From the NCBI RefSeq assembly GCF_052324685.1, contig NC_135218.1, forward strand, positions 11,826,858-11,890,857: a stretch of DNA of 64,000 nt, given 5' to 3'. The notes beneath the pieces were generated by a model. The model worked only from the letters and a program-made list of their open reading frames with translations, did not search any database and was not told the origin of the DNA. A program made the position numbers and the translations under genes. Positions 43,197 through 54,683 of this stretch are shown in pieces; position 1 is the first letter of the stretch; every line of letters starts with the position of its first letter. This stretch comes from Brachyhypopomus gauderio (Eukaryota > Chordata > Actinopteri > Gymnotiformes > Hypopomidae).

Positions 43197-43984
43197 AATA
43201 TTTTATGGAGAGAATTCAGTGCCTATTCGAAAAGTAATCGCTACTAGGCAAAAATGGAAATGCAATCCACAAAATGCATTGCTTTTCCATACAAACATGC
43301 AGAATACGTGCCACAATGAAATGCAAAAGCACTATTACATTACGTTTCAATGCACTTTATCTCTTTATTGAAAAACAATACACAAGAATTACCATTCAAA
43401 ACCAAAACGCTGAATTTGTGCCAGAATTGAATATAATACAGCTCGAAATGTAATCACGGCACCGAGGTATTGCTTTTCACCGTACGGTATTTCTGACATA
43501 AATGTCTCCTTTAAATGTAATGATCACGAGATTGATTTAAACACTGATGTGATGAAAACATGCCACAATGAAAAGTAAAAGCTCCAGGATTTGTATTTAA
43601 AGAAAGAAACGCTGAATTCGTGCCAGAAGCCACCCTGAAATACAATGGACTGAACGTCATTGTATTCTATTGTGTGTCTCTGCGAAGCTGTATTCATGCC
43701 AGAATGAAATCTAATCACAGTCCAATAGGAACGCTCGCCTGAATTTGGGGCGGGGCTTAGACTCCAGTCAGAAGCAATCGCTCATAGTTGGACTTGAAAG
43801 CAGCAGAAATGTCTTTTCACGACAGAATAAAAGGAAATAAACAGTCTAATTGGACAAATTGAGGCTGGTGCAGTTACAGACGACTACGTGCTTAACTTAA
43901 TTATTCCCTATCTACCAACCTATCTACAACTCTAACCATCTATCTACCTATTAATCTACCTACATCTCTCTTTCTATCTATAAC
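43197..43984. repeat. Degenerate repeats with GTGCCAnAATGAAAT motif
   Basis: GTGCCACAATGAAATG, TGTGCCAGAATTGAAT, TGCCACAATGAAAAGT, CGTGCCAGAAGCC and TGCCAGAATGAAATCT recur about every 90-130 bases, each after GCTGAATT-like sequence, suggesting an old diverged tandem array. Confidence 0.4.
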
Positions 43985-44080
43985 CATTGTGTCCTATCTA
44001 TCTATATCTCTATCTCTCTATATCTCTATGTCTCTATATCTCTGTCTATCTCTATCTCTCTCTCATTTCCATGTTAACAG
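43985..44080. repeat. (TATC)/(TCTC) microsatellite
   Basis: Pyrimidine-rich TATC and TCTC units directly before an AG acceptor at 44080. Confidence 0.85.
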
Positions 44081-45229
44081 CACCTACACCACAACAAGGG
44101 CAAACAAGGTGGAACATGCCCAATACGTACACATGGCCATCTCAGGACACAAGACAAGGCCAGGATGTTCTTCATCATACAAATGGTGAGTTTACCTAAA
44201 ACTTTACAAGCCATATACACACATGCACCTCCTTGTATCTATGTATACTGTCTATTTTATCAGCTCCATTTTGGAGCATGTTATAGTTTTTATAGATATT
44301 TGTCAGTATGTATAAATAAACACTCATATTTACAATCACTTCTTAGATTACTAAAATTAATGTTTAAATAAACCTTGTACTGTAAACAGCACACACTGCA
44401 CAACAGGGACCCTCAAGGCGGTTCATCAATAATCAGTGCACATGTAAGTTTGGTCTTTAAGACAAAGTAGTTTATAAATTGCTTACAATGAGTAAAAGGA
44501 TAACTTCTATCTTATTTTTGCAGCTGTAGACAGAACAGTGTTAGAGGCAGTGAGAGAGATGGACCTGAAGATTACTTACCTCACATCACTTGTTGAGTTT
44601 CTTGTGGGTGGCTGGCGAATTTTGCCCCCACAACAGGTCCAGGATGAGGAGGAAATTAAAGTTTTTCCACTAAATTCAATGGAGGCCCTAGAAGATTTAG
44701 AGAAAAGACTGTTAGACAATGGGCTGAAGCAGAGGATGGTAACTTCATTTATAGATGATTTCCCATTACAGTTTTTCTCAGTCGATTTGGTTCATTTCTC
44801 AGATCAGAATTGAAATTCTCAAAACTGTTCATTCAGTCTCCACATCACCTAATCACTTGTGCACATCATAATTGCATTTCTCATTGTGTTTCACATTTTG
44901 CAAATGTTTTTGTACATTTTGCAAATGGACATGGACAATTGTCTGTTTTTTACATTATCAATTGCTTATGTTATGTTTATTAAAATGTATTGTACGGATT
45001 GTCTGTTTGGATTGTCTTACTCTCCAAAACATTTAGTCTTTAGGTCATCGCCTTGGTCATTGCATGCAAAAGTGCTGAACATGTTGTCATAATCTCTAAG
45101 GCATCATTTTACTTTTTTTTGTTGTTACATTTTGGTAATTTTATCCTAACTTGATTAAATGATTCACATGTGAACATTCAGTTACAGTAAGAAAGGGAAT
45201 TTGTGAAGGTTTAGATCAACCAATAGTTT

Positions 45230-45352
45230 CAATGGTTTTTGGGATTTGGACCCATAGTATTGTTAACCTTGTAAATCCTGTAAAGCGCTTTGTGACAACA
45301 TATGTTGTGAAAAGTGCTATACAAATATATTTGATTTGATTTGATTTCAACC
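45230..45352 (+). mobile_element. Retroposon 3' tail (L2-type)
   Basis: GTAAAGCGCTTTGTGACAAC, then AAAGTGCTATACAAATATAT and a (TTGAT)n end form the well-known fish LINE/SINE tail. A second, related copy lies at 46140-46372. Confidence 0.7.
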
Positions 45353-45406
45353 ACAGGCCAGAGGTGCGTCTCATGAACTGTTACTGTAATTGGCAAACAT
45401 TTTTAG

Positions 45407-45660
45407 ATGCTAAACATTGCAGTATCACAAAGTCTCATAATGGAAACACGAGGCCATGTACAGGGTGAACAGCCAAGAAGAGGACGAAGACTATGTGGTG
45501 TAAGGCTGAAGGGACAAAACAGTAAAATAAGGGCAACAATTGTGGACCATGTTTTACATGTAAGTCATGGTCTCACAATGGCTGAAGCTGGTCGCTGGGT
45601 GCAGCTGAATATTGGAAGAACAACTGTGTCTGTGTTCAATCGTTCAAACATTTCATAGAG
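45407..45660 (+). pseudogene. IS630/Tc1-like transposase N-terminal fragment
   Basis: RGRRLCGVRLKGQNSKIRAT, VDHVLHVSHGLTMAEAGRWV and LNIGRTTVSVFNR resemble the helix-turn-helix start (DHVxxHGLTMxEAGxxVQPN) of IS630-like transposases that are abundant in fish. It ends before the catalytic core. TTACTGTAAT-like sequences flank it at 45384 and 45714. Confidence 0.55.
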
Positions 45661-46139
45661 AAAATGTATGTAAATTCAGAAATGTGCATTCTGCTGTAAT
45701 GCTGCACACTGACATTACAGTAATTCTGACATTATAAAATTTTGTGTATTGCATTTTTGCATTCTTATACCATATAGGACATAAAAATGAGCTCATAGGG
45801 GTGGCAGAGGTTCCATTTTCTGTATTTTCTCTGGAGGTTGTATGTGCTCAGGTTGTTTTGAATGTGTAGAGTAAGTTTCTAATTTTGCAGTTTTTCCAGT
45901 CAGCTGTCTGTCTTTTCTGAGTTTCAATCAGATTTGTTTTTGTCAACAAATTGCAGTGCAAACAATACAGTCAAACAATATTGCTATACAAACTTGATTC
46001 CAGGCCAATTTCTTTCTATCAGTCTCCCACATGTGTAACTTTTGTGTTCTTTGTATTTTGTGTGTAACGTAGTATTTAATTTGATATACCACAGAATATT
46101 GACTGAGAAAAACTGTAAATCAAATCTAGCTACCACCAA
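45661..46139. other. Spacer, nothing recognised
   Basis: AT-rich sequence without a supported gene. Confidence 0.4.
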
Positions 46140-46372
46140 CTCTCTGTCTCCACAAATATGGACTTGTGCTAACGGGCCGCCCAATGGAGAATGCATTACC
46201 TTTTGAGTCTTGGTCCTCCCGAGGTTTCTTCCTAATCCCCACCATCATATGGAGTTTTTCCTTGTCACTTTTGGCTTGCTATTTAGGGAACTGGACCCAT
46301 ACGATTGTAAAGCTGCTTTGTGACATGTTTTGTAAAAAGCGCTATATAAATAAATTTGACTTGACTGACTAG
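46140..46372 (+). mobile_element. Retroposon 3' tail (L2-type), second copy
   Basis: TTTTTCCTTGTCAC, GTAAAGCTGCTTTGTGACAT and AAAAAGCGCTATATAAATAA followed by TTGACTTGACTGAC. A (CTAT)n stretch follows. Confidence 0.75.
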
Positions 46373-46639
46373 CTAGCTAGCTATCTATCTCTATCTAGCT
46401 ATCTATCTCTATATCTCTGCAGAATATCTGTCAATATCTAAACATTTTCTAAAAAGAAGTGCAAATATTTTAGCCAAGATTGTATACAGTTTTATATTAT
46501 TAGTAAAAATCTTCTAATCACTTACTTTAAGTCAATACAATAAATAAGATATTAACTGATTTTAAATAAGAACCCTGATTACTAAATGCAAAACATAATG
46601 CTATGTTATGAAGTGTGTCTCATGTTACGTACTAGTAAG

Positions 46640-47040
46640 GTTACACAACAGGTAAAATCATCCTACCTACATTTTCACTATAAGCACGTTCTGGTAAGGT
46701 TAGACAACAGGTAAAATTATCCTACCTACATTATCATCACTATAAGCACGTACTGGTAAGGTTACACAACAGGTAAAATCATCCTACCTACATTATCATC
46801 ACTATAAGCACGTACTAGTAAGGTTACACAACAGGTAAAATAGTCCTACCTACATGATTGTCGAAAGCACGGTATAATTACAGGATTTATAAAGTAATAT
46901 ATAATGTATTTTAACATATATACGCGCTGTGGTTGAGCATCTACATTATCGCCGAAAGCACGTTATAATTACAGGATTTATAAAGTAACATATAATGTAT
47001 TATAACGTATATACGCGCTGTGGTTGAGTATTTCGAAACG
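46640..47040. repeat. Two adjoining tandem arrays (~63 and ~91 bases)
   Basis: Four copies of TAAGGTTACACAACAGGTAA ... ATCCTACCTACATTATCATC are followed by two copies of a unit with TTATAATTACAGGATTTATA and TATATACGCGCTGTGGTTGA. The arrays run into one another. Confidence 0.9.
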
Positions 47041-47100
47041 GTAGGACAAATTTTTACGGTAGCACAAATCCACAGATATATCTGTAAATTCGTCCTACCG
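47039..47100. other. Hairpin with inner palindrome
   Basis: CGGTAGGACAAATTT pairs with AAATTCGTCCTACCG across about 30 bases. The loop contains the perfect palindrome ACAGATATATCTGT. It directly follows the tandem arrays and may be an inverted transposon end. Confidence 0.6.
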
Positions 47101-47506
47101 CCGTGCTCTGGACAATGACGTAATTTTTCATGCGCATGCGCAGTACATCTGGTAGGTCAGTTTGACCGATAGGATAGATTTTTTCATTTTTTATTGTTGA
47201 TTTTCTGTTAAATAAACATGTTAAAGGAAAATCCCTTTGACTTAATTTTGTTTTGGGGTAATAATAATATTAATTAGTTACATAAAATAATATATCAATT
47301 TTTCCAGTGTAGATTTCTGTTTGAGTCTTTAGGCTTCTTAATGGCTCATACGATCTCGCTGTTTATGTATTTCATAGCTTTAACTTGGGGAGGAAGAAGA
47401 ATATAAAATCTAGCTTTAAATGTAATTTAATCTAAGAAGGTTTGATTTTAAATGCCGCATTCAGGTATTTTCAGATGCTGCATTTTAGCTATACTGTACA
47501 TATGAG

Positions 47507-47661
47507 CAGGGTCTGAGTGGGTCACTTTTTCAGCCCGGGAGATTCATGTCCAAATTCGGCCCAAAATTATTTTTCCCTCCCAATCGGCCCAAACTAGAGA
47601 TTGACATGAGCCGGCCCATCGGGAATCCTCCCGAATCTCCCGATTAGCCACTCCGGCTCTG
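47507..47661. mobile_element. hAT-type MITE with 8-base target duplication
   Basis: CAGGGTCTGAGTGG and the inverse of CAGAGCCGGAGTGG bound 155 bases. CATATGAG flanks both ends (47499-47506, 47662-47669). Confidence 0.82.
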
Positions 47662-47884
47662 CATATGAGTCTGGATTGCAGCGTATGAACGTCATTTTGG
47701 CATCCAAGCCTGACGTTTAAAAGATGTACTGCAGATGAATAAACACTGTATTAAATAGTCTAGGAGAGATCTCATAAGCGTCTCCGAGATGCAGGCGCGA
47801 TCATGACGCAACCAGATGGGTCTGGAATGCATCTGCTGAAGGTCTTTCACGATCCACCAGAGACGTATTGCCGATGAGCACACG

Positions 47885-49995
47885 CTCTATTAAATCTTTC
47901 GCACTGACCATTACCTTCTGGGTGGTAGGGCGTGGTTCTGCTTTTCTCAACCCCATAGGTCTCAAAGGCTTTTTAATAGTTCCCCCTCAAAGTTACGGCC
48001 CTGATCTGAGTGGATCCTTCTCGGAACCCCATACACATAGAATCATTTCTCAGTGAGTATTTTTACCATTGTAGTGGCCTTTTGATCAGCCACTGGGTAA
48101 GCTTGGGTGAACTTGGAAAACATGTCCGTAACGACTAGTACATTCTCCAGTCCATTACTGGCCCGTTCCATAACCGTGAAATCGATGGCAAGGATTTCCA
48201 GGGGCCTAGTAGCCAACAAGCTACCCATAAAAGTTCTCACCTTAGGTTGGTTAGCTTTTGCCACAGAGCACCGCACACACTCACTACACCACTGCCAGAC
48301 GTCATGCCACATCTTTGGCCAGTAGCACCTCTGCTGAACAAGATCAGTGGTATGATCCACCCCCTGGTGGCCATGGTTGTCATGCAGCCCTGTAAGAATC
48401 TCAGCTTGTAAGGCTGCTGGCAGCAATACCTGCAGGATTGCGTCTTTGGCTGATGGTAGCTGAAACTTCCTATACAGGACTCCTTCCTTCTCCACAATCC
48501 TATTCCATTGCTTTACCAACTCCCTCACCCCTGGCACTTCTTTCTTTATTTCCAGCGCAGTTGGCACCCGACCTCTTTTCCAATACACTGAAAATGCAGC
48601 AATACATGGATCTGCTGCCTGTAGGACATTTAAGTCAGCCTTACTACGGATGGGAATAGCATGTATAGCCTGAGATGCCACACATGGCATGTCCCCTTCT
48701 GCAACAGGCCCAGCTGTGGGAAACTCACAGGGAATGGAGATCCCTGCCATGCCTTCGACAAAAGAGGAGTTTGTAACAGTAGGAAGCCGTGACAGGGCAT
48801 CCGCATTGCGGTTGGCTGTCCCAGGACGATACTTGATATCGTAATCAAACAAAGCTAACTGGGACACCCACCTCTGCTCCACCGCACCCAACTTTGCCGA
48901 CTGCAAGTAACTCAACGGGTTGTTGTCAGTGTAGACTGTAAACTTGTGACCTAAAAGATACTCTCTAAACTTCTCCGTAACAGCCCACTTAAGAGCCAAC
49001 AACTCCAGTTTCATGGAGCTGTAATTCGACATGTTACGTTCACTAGGTCGCAAGCCACGACTAGCAAACGCAATAGGTCGCAGCTGCCCCTCTTGTTCCT
49101 GGGATAGAACAGCCCCCAAACCTGCGTGGCTAGCATCAATCTCTACTACAAAGGGCAGAGTAAAGTCAGCATACCCCAACACGGGAGCACTGACCAACCT
49201 GCCCTTCAAAGCCAGAAACCCTCTCTCACAAGCTTCGTCCCAGTGGTGATCTATACGGCCCTGTCCCCCAAGCCTAGGTCGCTTCCGGGAACCCTCTAGG
49301 GTACCCACTAGTTTATGCAGGGGTGCTGCCAAGGAAGCAAACCCTTCCACAAACCGCCGGTAATATGATGCAAAGCCTAAAAAGGACCTTAGTTCTTTGA
49401 CTGTGGATGGTCGATTCCACTCAGCAACTGCCCGAATCTTTTCTGGATCAGTGGATACGCCAGCGGCAGAAATCACATGACCCAAATAGTTAACTTTAGT
49501 TTGAAAGGAATTACACTTCTGCAATTTTAATTTCAAGTTGTAGTCCCGTAGGCGACCCAGGACCATCTCTAACCACTGGATGTGTTGCTGGAACGTCTGG
49601 GAGAAAATTACTACATCATCCAAGTACAATAGTAGTGCATGGAAACTCTGATCCCCAAATATGCGTTCCATTAGCCTCTGGAATGTGCCGGGCGCATTAC
49701 ATAACCCAAACGGCATCCGGTGGAACTCGAACAGGCCGAAGGGCGTACAAAACGCAGTCTTTTCCCTGTCCTGCTCTGCTACAGGGACCTGATTATAGCT
49801 GCTGGCTAAATCTAAGGTGCTAAACCACTTTGCTCCATTCAAGGCATCCAGTGACTCCTCTATCCTAGGCAGGGGGAATGCATCTTTACGGGTCTTGGCA
49901 TTAAATTGGCGATAATCAACACACAAGTGTATGGACCCGTCTTTCTTTTGAACAACCACTATAGGGGAAGCATAAGGGCTAGTGCTGAGACTCAA
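47885..49995 (-). pseudogene. Gypsy pol: reverse transcriptase, RNase H, integrase (truncated)
   Basis: A 650-codon frame, 49995-48043. RT: SPIVVVQKKDGSIHLCVDYR, then the catalytic YLDDVVIFS. RNase H follows: FVVEIDASHAGLGAVLSQ and YTDNNPLSYL. Integrase: the HHCC finger (HGHQGVDHTT region, then CSECVRCSVAK) and core LEILAIDFTVM with the first catalytic Asp. A stop after KILTEK interrupts the core, and HSDQGRNFEGELL beyond it supplies the second Asp. Sequence then decays and ends. The frame begins by overlapping the protease frame by 17 bases, out of phase. Confidence 0.93.
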
Positions 49996-51133
49996 TTTTA
50001 TTGTCTACCAGCTCCTGGATATGAGCTTTAACCAAATTGTATTGTGAAGGGGGGAGCCGCCGATATCTCTGCCTCACTGGGGCAGAGTCTAAGAGTGGAA
50101 TGGTATGTTGGACCAACGTGGTACAACCTAGATCTCCATCATACTGACTAAAAACGGTCTTGTGTTTCTCCAAGAGGGCACAAGCTGTCTCCTGTTCCTC
50201 AGCTGACAGAGAAGGCAAACTAAGCTGGGAAAAATCACTGGGACCATTCTCTTCCCTCTGAACAGGCTGGATAGTGGCAACCTGATGTTGCTCGTCTCTG
50301 CAGACCTGTACGGTACTACCATTATAAAAAGACGGGACCACATGAAGTTCCCCTAGCACGACCTTGGGCTGGAGCCACCTATCTTGTGGGCCAACATTGA
50401 CCACTGGTACCTGTACAACCCCATGCACCACAGATACAAAAGCAGATGGAATGAGGAGGTCACTAGGCAGCTTTCCCTCCATAAAAGACACTGGTTCCAA
50501 CAACCCTGAAGAAAGAGCAGATCCCAACCCCTCACAACATGATGCAGACACTATTTTCATGGTACTTGCCGGTACTCGTACCGCTGGACCCCGCTGCACT
50601 CTGCCCATGCCTACTTTACCATCCTGTAAAGTCTGCCCCAACTGCTGGCATTCAGAGAATACGCGTTGCCACACCTGCCCTGCAGGCTGGGTCTTTAAAG
50701 AGTGGAAAAGTGCATTCCCATGTTGTACAAAAAGCTCATTGTAACATTGGCTAATGATATTCATCCCCACCAAACCAGGTGTAGAGTTATGAGTGTGAGT
50801 GTCAGCACCACTAGAGCTCTTGGTGATCAATATGCCCATTTTGGGCATAATCCTCCCCAGAATACATACATCCACTTCTAAATAGCCCAAGTAGGGTATA
50901 TCTAAACCGTTAGCAACTTTTAACCATAACCAAGGGCAAGACTGAATAGTGTGCTGAAGTTGGCCTTGAAGGTGTTCTTCAAAGAACTGGGAGGTTACAG
51001 TGCTCACCATAGAGCCTGTGTCCAATAAACACAGCAAAACCACACCCCCAATCGTAACCTCCACTACCGGACACTTCCCAATCAGTTGGACTGCACTGGC
51101 TGAATCAACGCCCAAACCCTCCCCTCCCGACAC
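49979..51133 (-). pseudogene. Gypsy protease region
   Basis: The retropepsin motif sits in LLCLLDTGSMVSTVTS. The remaining ~300 residues form the linker to RT, ending QELVDNKIESQH. It lies in the same frame as gag but separated from it by TAG and TGA. It is joined to RT only across a one-base shift at about 49990, so pol is probably broken there. Confidence 0.85.
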
Positions 51134-51157
51134 TTGGGCTCATGTGTCGGGGGGGAT

Positions 51158-52282
51158 CTAGTTTTCCTGCTGCTGAGAGATTGTGTGGTTTGACGCCCCT
51201 CTACTGCCAGTGTCAGTTCCCAACTCAGCTCTACAGAAACGGGCAATATGACCAGGTTGACTACAGCGTAAACATATAGGTCTCCCATCGGCTTGGAACC
51301 GGTATCGTGAGTCACTATTTGAAGGACCACCCCTAGAATTATTAGGCACTACAGGGGCCTCTAACCGTTTCAGAATAGCATCCAATTGGGTCTGTTGTCG
51401 TCGAAGACTTTCCTTTAACTCTGCCAATTCATCTGACGCCGGTGCACAAACAGCACTGGATCCTGCCTCGCACTCTGTTACGGCATAAGTGTTACAGGAG
51501 CGCACATGTGGCCGATGACTACCAACTGTTTCACCTTCTTCTACCCAGCGAAAAGCTTCACTGCGGATATCCAAGAAAGCTATAGTGAGGTGTGAACGAA
51601 CCTGACGCCGTAGCTCCCTCCTCAGCAAACCATCACGCACATGCTCAATAAACTGGTCACGTAAAACAGAATCAGAGTTAGCAAAACAGGTAGAGTCACG
51701 ACATTTTACAGCTTCCATTAGGGACATGAGAGCATGGGAATATACTCTCAAGGACTCTCCCTCACGCTGTCGCCGTTGGAAGAATTGGGTTTGAAGGCTA
51801 ATGGAGGACTGAGCACACCCATACATGCTGAATAAAATACTAAAATTTTTCTCTGCCTCATCCCTTTCAGAGAGAGGACGGAACTTAACCTCAGCTCTTG
51901 CTTCTCCCTCTAGTAAGTCAAACACTATCAAAGCTTGCTCGGAACGAGGCACGGGACGTAAAACCAAGGACCGACGAACCTTCTCTACCCAGTCCTCTAC
52001 AGATAGAGAGTCCACCGAAACATCCCCAGAAAACCGGGGACATCTCCTTTCCCTGGGCATATACACATAGCGCTCTGCTACCCCATTAGAGACAGACTGA
52101 TTTTCGAGACCACCACTTGGGTTGGGGAACTGCACTGAAGAGCTACCTTTTCCTAAATGACCTACCTCTCTAGCTGTGGGCTGGTGAGTTGCTTCCTCCC
52201 TGAGCTTACTGTTCTCTGCCCGAAGTTGTTGGACCAGTTCAGTAAGTGCCCTCAGCTGCTCTGCTATATTTTCATCGGCCAT
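51158..52282 (-). pseudogene. Gypsy gag polyprotein
   Basis: Starts MADENIAEQLRALTELVQQL with a coiled coil, followed by a capsid-like region (SVEDWVEKVRRSLVLRP, VFDLLEGEARAEV) and one CCHC knuckle, CLRCSQPGHIARFC. It ends at TAG after SQQQEN. The upstream ATG at 52369 is in frame but the MADEN start is more likely. The frame is intact, about 374 residues. Confidence 0.85.
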
Positions 52283-52602
52283 GTTGGAAATATCAGAAGA
52301 GAAGGAGAAAAATTTAGAACTCTTAAGCACACAAAAAATACTTAATATACACAACAACACAGTATACACAGAATATATACTAATTTACAAAAAAACACAA
52401 ATAAAATAGTTGCAGCCCCCTCCTGGAAGTTTGCAGTCGTCTCTGTAGGTCCCGATGGCTCCAATAATATCTTCAACCTGTGCTGGCCACTGTTTTTCCC
52501 ACCACACTTAAAATACTGAGGAACACCACCTGATCCGCTTACTAAAAACAGTACAAAAGTGGAACAGCTTCCAATAACGATTATCCTGCTTGCAGCGCCA
52601 AT

Positions 52603-53750
52603 TGTGACCGGGTGGAGGTTCCCACACCACAAATACCCAAATAAATGGGTTAGGCAAGCTGTTCTACACGTCAATAATTTTATTTAGTAACAAGTATTAA
52701 AATACTAAGATAAGACAAAGCATAGAACTAAAAATTATACACCGATGCGTGGGCAATTTAAATAAATCCACCGATTTCTAGTCAGTAATGTCGATAGAAT
52801 TGCTTTGCCTATGATGTAGCTATATGAGCTTACTGCACTAGTTGTGCACACACAAAAATGTCACAACACCAAAGCTTAGAGCCAAAATAAAAGATAACAC
52901 AGTAAAAACCAATGTGAAACACTCAAACCAAAGAAAAACCAAAGCTAGCATAAATTGCAGGCTTCATATAACTTATAACACGCACAGCTGGGCAATAAAA
53001 ACACCTATGACTGACAATAGGGTATTGTAATCTGATGCCGCGTGCCCGTGGATAACAGCTGAGTATTACTACACAGAAAACAATTAAGAAAAATATTTAA
53101 AAAATGAATGCTACTCAAGCAGATACAAATAGTTCCTCCTACTCTAGTGTTCGCGTTTAAAGACAATGGTGGGAAAAAAACAGTGGCCTGCACAAGCCCG
53201 GCCTTGGTCCTTTATACAAGAGAAGAAAATTGAATTATTTTCTCTAGGAACAAACACTACGAGAGTAAGGTATCCTTACATGAACAATACAAGTAACCCG
53301 TTTAAGAAAACACATAAAACAGAAAACCTACCAATTAAAACACCTGGGAAAGGTGCACGCTTGGCCTGTTGAGGTGGTCCAGGTACGTCGCTATTCCACT
53401 GCGCTTCACATGCTCTAGACCGTGAGGTTGACTGGTCCCCACAACTCCCGAATAGTGAAACAAATCTACATATTAGCATCGGGATGCTACGCTCAACGCC
53501 TATAAGCAAATCACAATGGTTGGAGAGCCGTCCGGACCGGAGTGGCCTTCTATTCGACGGAAATTATGCTCAAGGTGTCTACCGCAGCCACTCGCAAATA
53601 ATCCGGCTGGAGACCGGTTTCCGTAATACACTATATTCAAACACGACACTCCTGGAGACCAGAAACAGACATCACACACGCTCGCACCTGGGCCATTTAA
53701 CCTCACCACCAGATCACGTGATAGATATTATTAAAATTGTGGAATATATT
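52603..53750 (-). repeat. Gypsy 5' LTR (left limit set, right limit approximate)
   Basis: On the minus strand the LTR ends GGTCACA just before ATTGGCGCTGCAAGCAGG. Within it are TATAAAGGACC (near 53205-53215) and AATAAA motifs near 52680, placing U3, R and U5 in order. The outer limit is uncertain because no partner LTR exists for comparison. Confidence 0.65.
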
Positions 53751-53828
53751 AAATAGAATTAAATTGCCGTGGGACAACTCCATTAACAGATTAAAAGCTC
53801 GCAAACAGTCCAGCCCTACCACACAACA

Positions 53829-54235
53829 TTGAGCTCACGTTAAGGGCCAAATCTCTTGCTGCAGCTTATCCCACTGATCTGATCATGAGCTTGGCAGACG
53901 AACTTGTTCAGTTATTACAAATCATTCATTTCAGAAGAACAAAAATGCCCAAAAACAATGCTAAAGACCATGATAAATTTGGATTTACAGTCCACTTTCC
54001 AAATGTTTACATAGCACTCAGACTTTTTTTTGACTTTGCCAATAACAAACTGAAGAGGAACAGTCATTCTCCAGACTGGCTCGAATTAAAAATGAGCTCA
54101 GGATGAAAATGTGCCAAAATCGGTTGAATTCACTCTCCCTTCTTGCAATAGAATCAGAGTTTGTTAGACAGCTCAACTTTGATGAGTTAGTGGACGACTT
54201 TGCAAGAAGGAAGAGCAGAAAGAAACTTTTGTAGA
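53829..54235 (+). pseudogene. hAT transposase 3' end
   Basis: AHVKGQISCCSLSH-type text in the proper frame reads LRAKSLAAAYPTDLIMSLAD, then FPNVYIALRLFFDF. After a frameshift come FSRLARIKNELRMKM, NRLNSLSLLAIES, EFVRQLNFDELVDDFARR and KSRKKLL-stop. This is the C-terminal dimerisation region of ZMYM/TTF-type hAT transposases, as I recall them. Only the end is present. Confidence 0.75.
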
Positions 54236-54344
54236 ATCCTTAGGTACGGTAGGTTGGCGCGGGGGTGGGGGGGTTGGAGTGTTGGGGGGGCCCTTTGCAA
54301 ACTCCTGGCCCCGGGGCCCAGACCCCCCATAATCTGGCCCTGGG

Positions 54345-54565
54345 GAGATGTCACTCACTCTGTGGTGTCTTTTCCCCCCACAGAGAAACAGTAACGAGGT
54401 GTGCAGAGCACGCGGGGGAGGGTGGGTTGGCGCACGGGTGATAGGTGTTGTGTGTTGTTATTATAATAATTATTAATTTAACTAATATTATTAAACAATG
54501 AAATTATGATTATGTGGACTTTGCTTGTTTTCACATTTTTTAATTGTTCATTTGTAAAAAAAAAA
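54345..54565. repeat. Dispersed repeat shared with 23930-24180, with poly(A)
   Basis: Same ordered blocks as the other copy. It ends in a run of about 24 A residues, then TGCATGCACGCGAGCG. Directly downstream of the hAT transposase end. Confidence 0.7.
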
Positions 54566-54683
54566 AAAAAAAAAAAAATGCATGCACGCGAGCGCCCCCC
54601 TAGACAGACGGCGCCCCTAGCATTTGCCAATATTGCCTAATGGAAGGGCCAGCCCTGCCAGAGCATGCCAGAGAATGCCAGAA

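Larger units (their letters stand above)
35225..44813 (+). pseudogene. Second gene of the CACTA-like element (DUF4806-like), scattered by insertions
   Basis: Pieces in order: ATG TAC CTC A at 35225-35234; 37054-37242 (VEFIKEGQTGPVAKSW, WWPPYK, then after a one-base shift SVKKAEVPQPDKGWKKHSVR); about 37400-37449; 37528-37620 (KVYSSSDKDEMPP); 44081-44185; 44390-44443; and 44524-44813 (REMDLKITYLTSLVEFLV and FPLNSMEALEDLEKRLLDNG, a DUF4806-like end). Internal borders carry AG/GT. Proteins of this build accompany animal tnp2 elements. A hAT, a gypsy LTR, a Rex1 LINE and a composite repeat separate the pieces. Exons between 37.6 and 44 kb were not resolved. Confidence 0.6.
47885..53750 (-). mobile_element. 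Ty3/gypsy LTR retrotransposon, 3'-truncated
   Basis: Minus-strand order: 5' LTR (about 53750-52603), a primer-binding-like GGCGCTGCAAGC just after it, gag, protease, RT-RNase H and integrase. The element breaks off inside the integrase near 47885, and no second LTR is present. Several frame lesions make it inactive. Confidence 0.93.
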
